Shown here: one piece after another, positions 1 through 5,345 of the stretch
How positions within the stretch are numbered: position 1 is the first letter of the stretch
Layout: the number at the start of each line of letters is the position of its first letter
Source: Bacteroidales bacterium
GTDB lineage: Bacteria; Bacteroidota; Bacteroidia; Bacteroidales; VadinHA17
Length of the DNA: 5,440 bases
Reading direction: 5' to 3'
Assembly: GCA_016936695.1 (NCBI GenBank)
Contig: JAFGXK010000275.1
Location: forward strand, 1-5,440
Notes under the pieces: model-generated
What the model saw: only the letters and a program-made list of their open reading frames with translations
Databases searched by the model: none
Told to the model about the DNA's origin: nothing
Program-made: the position numbers and the translations under genes

Positions 1-701
1 ATAGCAATAACTGTGGAAATAACAACAATGGCGCCCACCGCACTCCATCCCTGCACATGTGTCGGCATCTGACTACCGCGAATCATAACAGCTACTGTAA
101 ATACAGCCGCGGCAGACATCATAATGATTGTTGACGATGTTATGACATCTGTTTTCGGCATAATTCTGGAACCGGTGATGATGTATGTCGAATATATCAG
201 GGCAGCAGTAACCCCAAGGATAATCCCCAGTGTTTTTCCTCCGGATGTGAATCCAATAACTAAGACCGTACCTGCTAATGCCAGAAACAGGGCAATGATT
301 TCAGGAAATGTAATTTTCTGTTTTAGGAACAGTATTGAAATCCCGGTTACAAGCGCCGGGTAAAGATAAAGAAGGATGGCAACAGTCCCGGCCGGTGCAT
401 AAAGCAATGCTGTAAAATATGTAAAAGACTGGCCTGCATATCCAATGCCGCCCATAAGGATTGATATGATCAGGACCCTTCCCGTGGGAAATCTTTTATT
501 GCGGAATATGTTGTAGATGAGCATAATCGCGCTGGCAAATGAGAATCTCAGAAATAGAAGGGTAATAGGCTCGGTACCATATTTATATGCATAATTGGCA
601 AATATCGGCATGGCGCCGAATGCGGATGCAGAAATCAGTATAAAGATGATTCCCCGGAAACGCTGGTGTGATAAGCTGTTTGAAATTGGAGTTGTTTTCA
701 T
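1..701 (-). CDS. EamA/DMT-family transporter, C-terminus cut by window edge
   Basis: Inner-membrane protein of the drug/metabolite transporter superfamily, which usually exports or imports small metabolites; the substrate cannot be told from sequence. The 233 visible residues start MKTTPISNSL and contain about seven hydrophobic segments (near residues 17-36, 45-63, 76-96, 102-125, 133-151, 158-177, 188-206) with an eighth starting near 220. Family hallmarks are the LLFLRFSFA stretch in helix 2 (48-56) and the APAGTVAILLYLYP stretch in helix 4 (102-115). The first EamA repeat is complete (about 17-150); the second is cut by the window edge, so some 60-70 residues are missing from a usual length near 300. 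The ATG at 701-699 is the only early start, because an in-frame stop lies 10 codons or fewer upstream. A GAGGA motif lies 14 bases before it, a rather long spacing. It follows the YaiI-like gene on the same strand after 72 bp, with no clear terminator between them. Confidence 0.9.
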   Translation of the reverse strand, partial: MKTTPISNSLSHQRFRGIIFILISASAFGAMPIFANYAYKYGTEPITLLFLRFSFASAIMLIYNIFRNKRFPTGRVLIISILMGGIGYAGQSFTYFTALLYAPAGTVAILLYLYPALVTGISILFLKQKITFPEIIALFLALAGTVLVIGFTSGGKTLGIILGVTAALIYSTYIITGSRIMPKTDVITSSTIIMMSAAAVFTVAVMIRGSQMPTHVQGWSAVGAIVVISTVIA

Positions 702-773
702 TAAAGTATATCAAGTCCTCGTCCTTTTATATGGAAATTCTCTTAATGAAATAGCCCGGGTAACAGGATAGCT

Positions 774-1226
774 TTACGGCCGCCGACGGATTGACTGAAT
801 CACGTCGTCGAGCTGTTGAAGAAAACGTGATCGGTCACGCTTTTTTAACGGTGGAGGCCCGCCCGTTATCTCTCCTGCTCCACGAAGTTCTGACAACAGC
901 TCCCGAGTCACGACGGCCATACCTATGTTGTCTTCCGTGAACGGCTTCCCAGTCGGACCGATTACACGTGCGCCTTGCTTCAGGCAGCGGCTCGCAAGCG
1001 GAATATCAGCAGTAACCACGATGTCGTGGGGTTGCACGTGTTCAACAATCCAATCATCGGCAGAGTCGAATCCGTCATCTACAACTTTGAGTGCAATCCA
1101 TCGTTGATCCGGAACTCGCATCCAGGAGTTGGCCACCAATGTGACTTCAAGGCAATATCGGCTTGCGACGCGATATACCTCCTGTTTGACCGGACACGCA
1201 TCAGCATCCACAAAGATATGTGACAA
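774..1226 (-). CDS. yaiI: YaiI/YqxD family (DUF188, UPF0178) protein
   Basis: Complete 150-residue cytoplasmic protein of the YaiI/YqxD family (Pfam DUF188), widespread in bacteria, with a PIN-like fold but no settled biochemical role. Diagnostic sequence: the N-terminal VDADACPV (6-13) with acidic residues D7 and D9, the VAN at 31-33, DSADDWI (54-60), DIVVTADIPLA (68-78) with D74, GPTGKPFTEDNI (90-101), and the C-terminal GEITGGPPPLKKRDRSRF (118-135), all in the usual order and at full family length. The start is TTG at 1226-1224: a purine-rich site GGAGAGGAG (plus-strand 1233-1241) lies six bases upstream, and the protein then begins MSHIFVDADA as is normal for the family. Its G+C is higher than that of the transporter downstream (33/60 and 32/60 in 781-900 against 22/60 in 541-600, counted by hand), a hint of different ancestry. 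Family assignment is firm; function is not. Confidence 0.95.
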   Translation of the reverse strand: MSHIFVDADACPVKQEVYRVASRYCLEVTLVANSWMRVPDQRWIALKVVDDGFDSADDWIVEHVQPHDIVVTADIPLASRCLKQGARVIGPTGKPFTEDNIGMAVVTRELLSELRGAGEITGGPPPLKKRDRSRFLQQLDDVIQSIRRRP

Positions 1227-1232
1227 ATAAAA

Positions 1233-1241
1233 CTCCTCTCC
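1233..1241 (-). promoter_or_regulatory. Strong ribosome binding site fixing a TTG start
   Basis: On the minus strand this reads GGAGAGGAG, followed by six bases (TTTTAT) and TTG. It is the best Shine-Dalgarno match on the minus strand in this window and settles the TTG at 1226-1224 as the start of the YaiI-like gene, rather than the longer open stretch in another frame that begins at 1309. Confidence 0.8.
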
Positions 1242-1425
1242 ATCACCCGGGATCTGGTCCTGGTGCCACCTGAGGTTAAGATTACATACGGCGGATATAT
1301 TGCAGGCATGTTTTGATCACAGGAAACTTGAATAACCCATGGAATAACAAAAGTATCCCGGTTTCAAGCCAGCATCGTGAAGAAAATGGTTATGTGCAGG
1401 ATATTTTTTAGACCGTAAAAAGGCC

Positions 1426-1716
1426 TTATTTACCACAGCATTTCTTATACTTTTTACCGCTTCCGCATGGGCAGGGCACATTGCGTCCAACTTTCTTTTC
1501 GGCAATCCTTGTTTTTGGCGGATTCAGCAATATTTCCAAGGCTGCAATATCCTCAGGTTTATCTGGTTCCAATTCAATTTTATATTTCCAACCGTTTTCT
1601 TCAAATACTGCTTCTAATTCTTTCACTCTTTCTTCTGTTTGCACATTTACAACAGCTGGATTCTTTACAGTTCCCAATTTTGCTGCCTTTTTACCATTAA
1701 ACATTTTTTCCATCAT
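1426..1716 (-). CDS. SEC-C metal-binding protein, PBPRA1643-like
   Basis: Small cytoplasmic protein of 96 residues ending in a SEC-C zinc-binding motif: PCPCGSGKKYKKCCG with C82, C84, C93 and C94 (C-x-C-x8-C-C), the same module found at the C-terminus of SecA. The body, AAKLGTVKNPAVVNVQTEER (11-30) then a region rich in E and L (31-64) and a short NPPKT linker (65-69), matches my memory of the PBPRA1643 family of SWIM/SEC-C proteins, whose role is unknown. Members I recall are about 105-110 residues with a longer N-terminus before KLGT; here only FNGKKA precedes it. An in-frame TAA 5 codons upstream limits the start to ATG at 1716, 1713 or 1704. No good ribosome site precedes the first; the third has GATGGAAAAA just before it, so the protein may be four residues shorter. 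The gene is divergent from the propeller gene at 2389, with 672 bp between. Confidence 0.9.
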   Translation of the reverse strand: MMEKMFNGKKAAKLGTVKNPAVVNVQTEERVKELEAVFEENGWKYKIELEPDKPEDIAALEILLNPPKTRIAEKKVGRNVPCPCGSGKKYKKCCGK

Positions 1717-1730
1717 TTCGCCATCAGGGT

Positions 1731-1736
1731 ATTATA
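1731..1736 (-). promoter_or_regulatory. Possible -10 element for the SEC-C gene
   Basis: On the minus strand this is a perfect TATAAT, ending 14 bases before the ATG at 1716. No good -35 hexamer lies 16-18 bases upstream (TAGACA is present but 25 bases away). If used, transcription would begin only about 7 bases before the first ATG, or about 19 before the third one at 1704, which would favour the shorter protein. Confidence 0.3.
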
Positions 1737-1753
1737 AGGTTTATCTGCCGCAT

Positions 1754-1795
1754 AAAGAGACTGTCTAAGAATCACGTTGCTATAAGATTCTCTTT
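1754..1795. repeat. Inverted repeats with two alternative pairings
   Basis: AGAATC (1768-1773) is complementary to GATTCT (1786-1791) with a 12-base loop, and AAAGAGA (1754-1760) is complementary to TCTCTTT (1789-1795). The two pairings share bases 1789-1791, so they compete in full or nest with a bulge. They lie 38-79 bases upstream of the SEC-C start, just beyond the TATAAT. This could be an operator or chance in A+T-rich DNA. Confidence 0.3.
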
Positions 1796-2210
1796 CCAGC
1801 AAAGTGACGCTGCCTAAATACGATGCGCTTAATAAACTTAATAAACTAAATATCTTATTCCATCAACTGATATTTATTTTCATACGCGATTATCTCCCCT
1901 CTTTAAACTGCAAATCCAACCCTTAAATGTGCTTATTCCTGACTCTCCGTCTAAATCTGTCAGAGAAATATGCCTCCCCCTGATCTGATTCCGGAACAGG
2001 CTTATCAAATCCTGTATGACGAACCAGGTGATTTAAATAAACAAATTTTTGAACTCCCGAGTTGTAGCCGAGGGTGTATCAGTTTTTTTGAAATATCTAT
2101 TAACCGTATATTTATTAACTGATTTACAGCTAATTTAAACAAATCAATGCCCCAAAACAACGATTAGCTTTACATATGTTCATTGATCAGCTAAAAAGTC
2201 GAATGATTTG

Positions 2211-2308
2211 TGGCGACAGAATTGAGTATTGTTTTAGGGTGAAAAGCCCGCTAAAGATGACAAAGGATATTGATTTAGTTGTCAGGGTCGCCATTAGGTC
2301 TCTTTTTT
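2211..2308 (+). ncRNA. Possible structured RNA: three-helix junction before a T-run
   Basis: An outer helix TGGCGAC (2211-2217) with GTCGCCA (2287-2293) encloses two hairpins: TTTAGGG/CC-g-CTAAA (2233-2239 with 2248-2255, one bulged G) and TGACAA/TTGTCA (2258-2263 with 2279-2284, loop of 15). A run of six T follows at 2303-2308, ten bases after the outer helix. All pairs are visible directly. The fold suggests a leader element or small RNA about 80 bases upstream of the propeller start; it matches no riboswitch consensus I know. An open frame of 48 codons covers the same bases, so the pairing may be accidental. Confidence 0.3.
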
Positions 2309-2376
2309 GTCCGATTGGATAGCGGAATAAGTGATTTTTCAGCCGTCCAGAGCAATCGCACCTGATTCGAACTTTT

Positions 2377-2382
2377 AAGGAG
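2377..2382 (+). promoter_or_regulatory. Ribosome binding site of the propeller gene
   Basis: AAGGAG with six bases (AATACT) before the ATG at 2389. The ideal spacing supports this start even though the resulting signal peptide has no basic residue at its N-terminus. Confidence 0.8.
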
Positions 2383-2388
2383 AATACT

Positions 2389-3756
2389 ATGTGCTATCTG
2401 ATGCTTCTTGTTTTTATTCTTATGCCTCAACTGGTTTTTGCTTCAGGAAACGCCCTTGATTGGTTACCGTCAAACATTCGTATCCCCACCAATACCCCTA
2501 ACTATTCAATTGCTAGTAATGGAGAAATAGATGCCGATAACAAGTTTGTCGTAGTAGTCTGGGAGGATAATCGTAACGGTAACGAAGATATATACTGCAA
2601 CTTTAGTACAGATGGAGGAGTAAACTGGCAGGCAAGTGACATTCGAGTGAACACGAATACCGCTGGTGCCTCCAGATCTCTATGCCCGACTGTGGCAGTA
2701 TGCGGATCAAGAGTCTATGTAGCGTGGACGGACACACGAAACGGTTATGCCGATATTTATCTCAACTATTCAGGGGATTATGGCCAGACATGGCTTAATT
2801 CCGATATCCGCCTGAATCTCGGCAGCAATCCTGGAGAGAAGTTAGCTAACACACCTCAGGTCCATGCTTCAGGAAACAATGTTTATGTGACATGGATTGA
2901 GACCCGCTTTGGCTATCTGGAAGGTCTGTTCCTCAACTATTCCCTGAATGGAGGCGCTAACTGGCAGTCACCAGACGTGCAGATTGACGGTGGTGCACAC
3001 GATGTCTGGCTTTGGCAGATCATTGCCGACGGGACCAAGTTATATGCCATGTGGTGGGCAAATGGTGAAGACATATATTTCAACCGTTCACTCGACAACG
3101 GGGTCCACTGGATGGATGCAGGCCAGCATAAGGTCAACGTGTCGGATGAAGGATACTGCGAAAATCCGATTTTCAGCGTGGAAGGTTCGACCATATATGT
3201 TTTCTGGGATAAGAATGAGGGAGGGAGGCTTATAAATTTTAATCATTCAGAGGATGGCGGGATAAGCTGGGACGAAACGGATAACGAACTGTCTTTTGGA
3301 TCAAGCCCTCAAATGACACTAAACAAGGGAGTTGTCCACTTGGTCAATCTTCAGAACAGTAGTCTATACTACAGGCAATATACGTCTCAATCCGGCTGGA
3401 AAAGCCCTATTATAGTCAGGGGCTATGATGTGAAATCCTTTAACGTGCCCGTTTTGGAGGTAAAAGACCATCTTGTCTTTCTTGCGTGGTATGATACGGT
3501 CTGCCTGGATGAAAGTGTACGGTACAACTATTCCCTGAATAGGGGGCAAAATTTTAGCGCCACCTTCCCCCCGGTATTCCTGAACGACAATGCCGGCGAA
3601 ATGACCGCAAGGACTGATGATATAAGGATCGCGGTCTCCGGGAGCTATATATATGTCATATGGAAGGATTACCGCAACGGAAAGGCTGATATTTATTTCA
3701 CCATTAGCAGAATTCCCGCAAAGGTTTTACCCTTCCTTAACCTGTTGCTGGACTGA
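2389..3756 (+). CDS. Secreted Asp-box (BNR) beta-propeller protein, sialidase-like fold
   Basis: A 455-residue exported protein. Residues 1-18 form a hydrophobic signal peptide with a likely cut after LVFA (15-18); it lacks any Lys or Arg in its short n-region, which is unusual. The rest is built of repeated propeller blades. Each has a strand such as VYVAWTDTRNGYADIYLNYS (109-128 here) followed by an Asp-box S-x-D-x-G-x-x-W: 73-80, 128-135, 185-192 (N for D), 234-241, 287-294, and a degenerate copy at 382-389 ending in F. A weak blade lies at 314-337 and a final strand (YVIWKDYRNGKADIYF, 422-437) has no Asp-box. Eight strand units imply a seven- or eight-bladed propeller. The first blades repeat every 55-57 residues, from NIRIPTNT (29), DIRVNTNT (84), DIRLNLGS (139) to DVQIDGGA (196). 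Such proteins are often called exo-alpha-sialidase, but no sialidase arginine triad or nucleophile is evident. It probably binds carbohydrate or protein outside the cytoplasm; the ligand is unknown. It stands alone in its transcript. Confidence 0.9.
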   Translation: MCYLMLLVFILMPQLVFASGNALDWLPSNIRIPTNTPNYSIASNGEIDADNKFVVVVWEDNRNGNEDIYCNFSTDGGVNWQASDIRVNTNTAGASRSLCPTVAVCGSRVYVAWTDTRNGYADIYLNYSGDYGQTWLNSDIRLNLGSNPGEKLANTPQVHASGNNVYVTWIETRFGYLEGLFLNYSLNGGANWQSPDVQIDGGAHDVWLWQIIADGTKLYAMWWANGEDIYFNRSLDNGVHWMDAGQHKVNVSDEGYCENPIFSVEGSTIYVFWDKNEGGRLINFNHSEDGGISWDETDNELSFGSSPQMTLNKGVVHLVNLQNSSLYYRQYTSQSGWKSPIIVRGYDVKSFNVPVLEVKDHLVFLAWYDTVCLDESVRYNYSLNRGQNFSATFPPVFLNDNAGEMTARTDDIRIAVSGSYIYVIWKDYRNGKADIYFTISRIPAKVLPFLNLLLD

Positions 3757-3785
3757 TATAATCGGGAACAACCGAAAGGAAATTC

Positions 3786-3813
3786 AGCCAACCTTTCTAT
3801 GAAAGATGCGGCT
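3786..3813. terminator. Hairpin in the convergent gap, possible two-way terminator
   Basis: AGCC (3786-3789) pairs with GGCT (3810-3813) and inside it CTTTC (3793-3797) pairs with GAAAG (3801-3805) around a three-base loop. It lies in the 70-bp gap between the 3' ends of the propeller gene and the M24 gene, where a shared terminator is expected. There is no solid T-run on either side (AACTGTTT on the plus strand, GAATTT on the minus), so it would be a weak intrinsic terminator. Confidence 0.4.
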
Positions 3814-3826
3814 AACTGTTTAAACA

Positions 3827-5050
3827 TTATGAAACGCGGATCACTTCCTGTTCCACAAAAGTAAGCCGCTCAAGGCCGCTTGCAGTGACCAGATAATCGT
3901 CCTCGATGCCTACGGCGCCAAGGCCTGGAAAAATGAACTTGGGTTCCAGGGCGAATACCATGCCTTCCTGAACCGGCGCCCTGAATATCGGGGCCATTAT
4001 CGGGAGCTCATCAATCTCAAGCCCGATACCATGTCCCAGGAACTTCACCTTGCCTTCACCATATCCCATGAAATTTTCTTCAAACCCTCGTCTGCATGCG
4101 ATATCCTTTGCCAGATCAAAGACTTCATCACATGGAAAACCAGGCATTATTTCCGCTTCAAGCTTCTCCAGAATTTCTCTGGCGCAGTCATGGGCCCTTG
4201 CAAGGGTTTCGTCCAGTTCTCCAATGACAAGAGTCCGGGTCTGATCGCTGTGATACCCGTTTACCGCCACACCATAGTCGATATATATCGGTTCATTTCT
4301 GCCGACGCGCCTTAACCCGGCACCCTGAGGCATGGCCGGGCTGTTTCCTGTACCGCTCACAGGTGTTTCACAGCATGAATTCGAAGCGCCACCCTCTCCG
4401 CTGAGCACATGGGCGTATGTCATCTCCTGGTTCCATCCGCGCATGCGCATAACCCCCATATGCCCTTCCCTTCGGGAAATCCAGGAAAGAAGTCCGTCAA
4501 TCTCCAGTTCCGTCATGCATTCCCTGATAAGGACCTTAATTTCCTGATAACCTTTTCCAAGGATGGCAGTGGCGCGTTTAATCTGTTCTGCTTCGTATGA
4601 CGATTTAATCATTCTCAAATTTCGGATGCCGGGGGATACATCAATAAATTCAGTTTTGGGAAGTTTTTTCTTGAACCAGAGGTATTGTGCTGCAGGAAGC
4701 ACATCCATCTCAAGGCCTACACGTCTGAACGAGACATGTTTGAAATCGGATAAAAGTGAGAATATTCCATCCCGCCCGCTTATGGACAGCACTTTTTCAA
4801 GCGCCGATTCGTTTACAGCCCTTTGAAAACTCTTTATAACCATTAAAAGGGCCTTTCCGCTTGCAGGGACAAAAAGGATTGACCTCTGGAGCGTGCCGCT
4901 GAAATAGTAGATATCAACATTCTGGAGAATAAAAGCACCTTCCAGTTCATCTGATGCCATCCACTCCTGAAACTTCTCGATTCGCGCCTGAATTTCAGAT
5001 GAAGGGACCAATTCCAGACCATTATCCGATAACGCTATTTTCACTTCCAT
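3827..5050 (-). CDS. M24-family metallopeptidase (Xaa-Pro peptidase/creatinase-like)
   Basis: Cytoplasmic 407-residue enzyme with a pita-bread fold, expected to bind two metal ions and most likely to cleave X-Pro peptides; creatinase-type chemistry is the alternative. An N-terminal creatinase-like domain (about 15-140, with DIYYFSGT at 46-53) precedes the catalytic domain (about 150-400). All five metal ligands are present: D258 (YIDYG), D269 (HSDQTRT), H340 (GHGIGLE), E369 (FALEPKF) and E383 (GIEDDYLVT). The segment GTGNSPAMPQGAG has Gln242 where standard M24B enzymes carry the catalytic-pocket His of a PH pair, as I align it. I chose ATG 5050-5048 because AGGAG lies four bases before it (plus 5055-5059) and MEVKIALSDNG leads directly into the domain; an upstream TTG at 5155 would add 35 unmatched residues without a ribosome site. 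It is convergent with the propeller gene and divergent from the UbiA-like gene. Confidence 0.93.
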   Translation of the reverse strand: MEVKIALSDNGLELVPSSEIQARIEKFQEWMASDELEGAFILQNVDIYYFSGTLQRSILFVPASGKALLMVIKSFQRAVNESALEKVLSISGRDGIFSLLSDFKHVSFRRVGLEMDVLPAAQYLWFKKKLPKTEFIDVSPGIRNLRMIKSSYEAEQIKRATAILGKGYQEIKVLIRECMTELEIDGLLSWISRREGHMGVMRMRGWNQEMTYAHVLSGEGGASNSCCETPVSGTGNSPAMPQGAGLRRVGRNEPIYIDYGVAVNGYHSDQTRTLVIGELDETLARAHDCAREILEKLEAEIMPGFPCDEVFDLAKDIACRRGFEENFMGYGEGKVKFLGHGIGLEIDELPIMAPIFRAPVQEGMVFALEPKFIFPGLGAVGIEDDYLVTASGLERLTFVEQEVIRVS

Positions 5051-5345
5051 TTTGCTCCTGTGCTGATAAAAGAACAGGGCACAGCCTGTTTGTTTATATT
5101 CATTAAACAGTGGACACCTGAATTTAAAAAACCACTCATTCACTACGCGAGTCAAGATAAAAACACATTATTCTGAAATAACTTTTCTCCTGTGTTCACA
5201 TGCCTGCTATTGACTCAATTGACAAAACATCTTGAGTCTGATAGCGTCCTCTTCCGCCTTTTAACACATCCTGTTTTAAGATTTGTTCTTGTTGAAATAT
5301 TTTTTTCTTAACAATGGGTTTCTTATCTGGAAGGATACACTTGAA
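5051..5345. other. Divergent intergenic region between M24 and UbiA-like genes
   Basis: About 295 bp that must contain promoters in both directions. The dyad at 5206-5245 lies near the middle. TTGACT (5210) and TTGACA (5219) look like -35 hexamers on the plus strand, but no good -10 sits 16-18 bases downstream of either. On the minus strand the only -10-like sequence near the M24 start is TATAAA (plus 5093-5098 region), with a poor -35. No RNA gene or mobile element is visible. Confidence 0.5.
5206..5245. repeat. Strong dyad/hairpin in the divergent region
   Basis: GCTAT-t-GACTCAA (5206-5218) is complementary to TTGAGTC-tg-ATAGC (5232-5245): twelve base pairs interrupted by a one-by-two internal loop, around a 13-base loop. 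The left arm also overlaps a perfect eight-base palindrome TCAATTGA (5215-5222) and two TTGAC direct repeats nine bases apart. It lies 100 bases before the UbiA-like start and 156 before the M24 start. Placement and symmetry suit an operator for a dimeric regulator, or a hairpin in the leader of the UbiA-like transcript; the downstream T content (CCTTTT) is too weak to call it a terminator. Confidence 0.5.

Larger units (their letters stand above)
1717..2388. other. 672-bp divergent intergenic region
   Basis: No recognisable gene fills this stretch between the SEC-C gene (leftward) and the propeller gene (rightward). It is A+T-rich. It holds the inverted repeats at 1754-1795, a short tandem repeat (CTTAATAAA twice, 1828-1845), two plus-strand open frames of 50 and 48 codons (1970-2122 and 2176-2322) that I cannot assign and that lack good ribosome sites, an inverted repeat TTAGCT/AGCTAA (2164-2169 and 2189-2194), and the nested helices at 2211-2293. 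I see no tRNA and no known riboswitch signature. A promoter for the propeller gene must lie here, but no convincing -35/-10 pair stands out. The region could be a long regulatory leader, a small RNA locus, or the remains of a decayed gene. Confidence 0.6.

Noticed and set aside
124..363. Plus-strand open frame inside the transporter
   Set aside because: It is antisense to a clear EamA reading frame and encodes nothing recognisable; the same applies to the plus-strand frames within the YaiI-like, SEC-C and M24 genes.
1410..1428. AAGGCCTT with a T-run after the SEC-C gene as a terminator
   Set aside because: The palindrome has no room for a loop and the remaining five-pair stem is A+T-only and overlaps the stop codon.
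1828..1845. Tandem CTTAATAAA repeat as an origin or iteron
   Set aside because: Only two units, very A+T-rich, and no replication gene nearby.
2211..2226. Sigma-54-like element TGGCGA-N5-TTGAG
   Set aside because: The -24 half is good, but the essential GC of the -12 half is GA, and no activator site or sigma-54 context is visible.
2364..2372. GATTCGAAC, whose minus strand GTTCGAATC looks like a tRNA T-loop
   Set aside because: The flanking bases do not form the five-pair T-stem and no acceptor or anticodon arm is present.
2476..2487. RIP motif of a sialidase in the propeller protein
   Set aside because: It lines up with equivalent positions of the next repeats (RVN, RLN), so it is a blade feature.
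5051..5155. N-terminal extension of the M24 protein starting at TTG 5155
   Set aside because: No ribosome site, no family similarity in the 35 extra residues, and ATG 5050 has AGGAG in front.
5191..5200. TGTGTTCACA as a CRP-type site
   Set aside because: The half-sites are two bases apart instead of the six needed for a CRP dimer.
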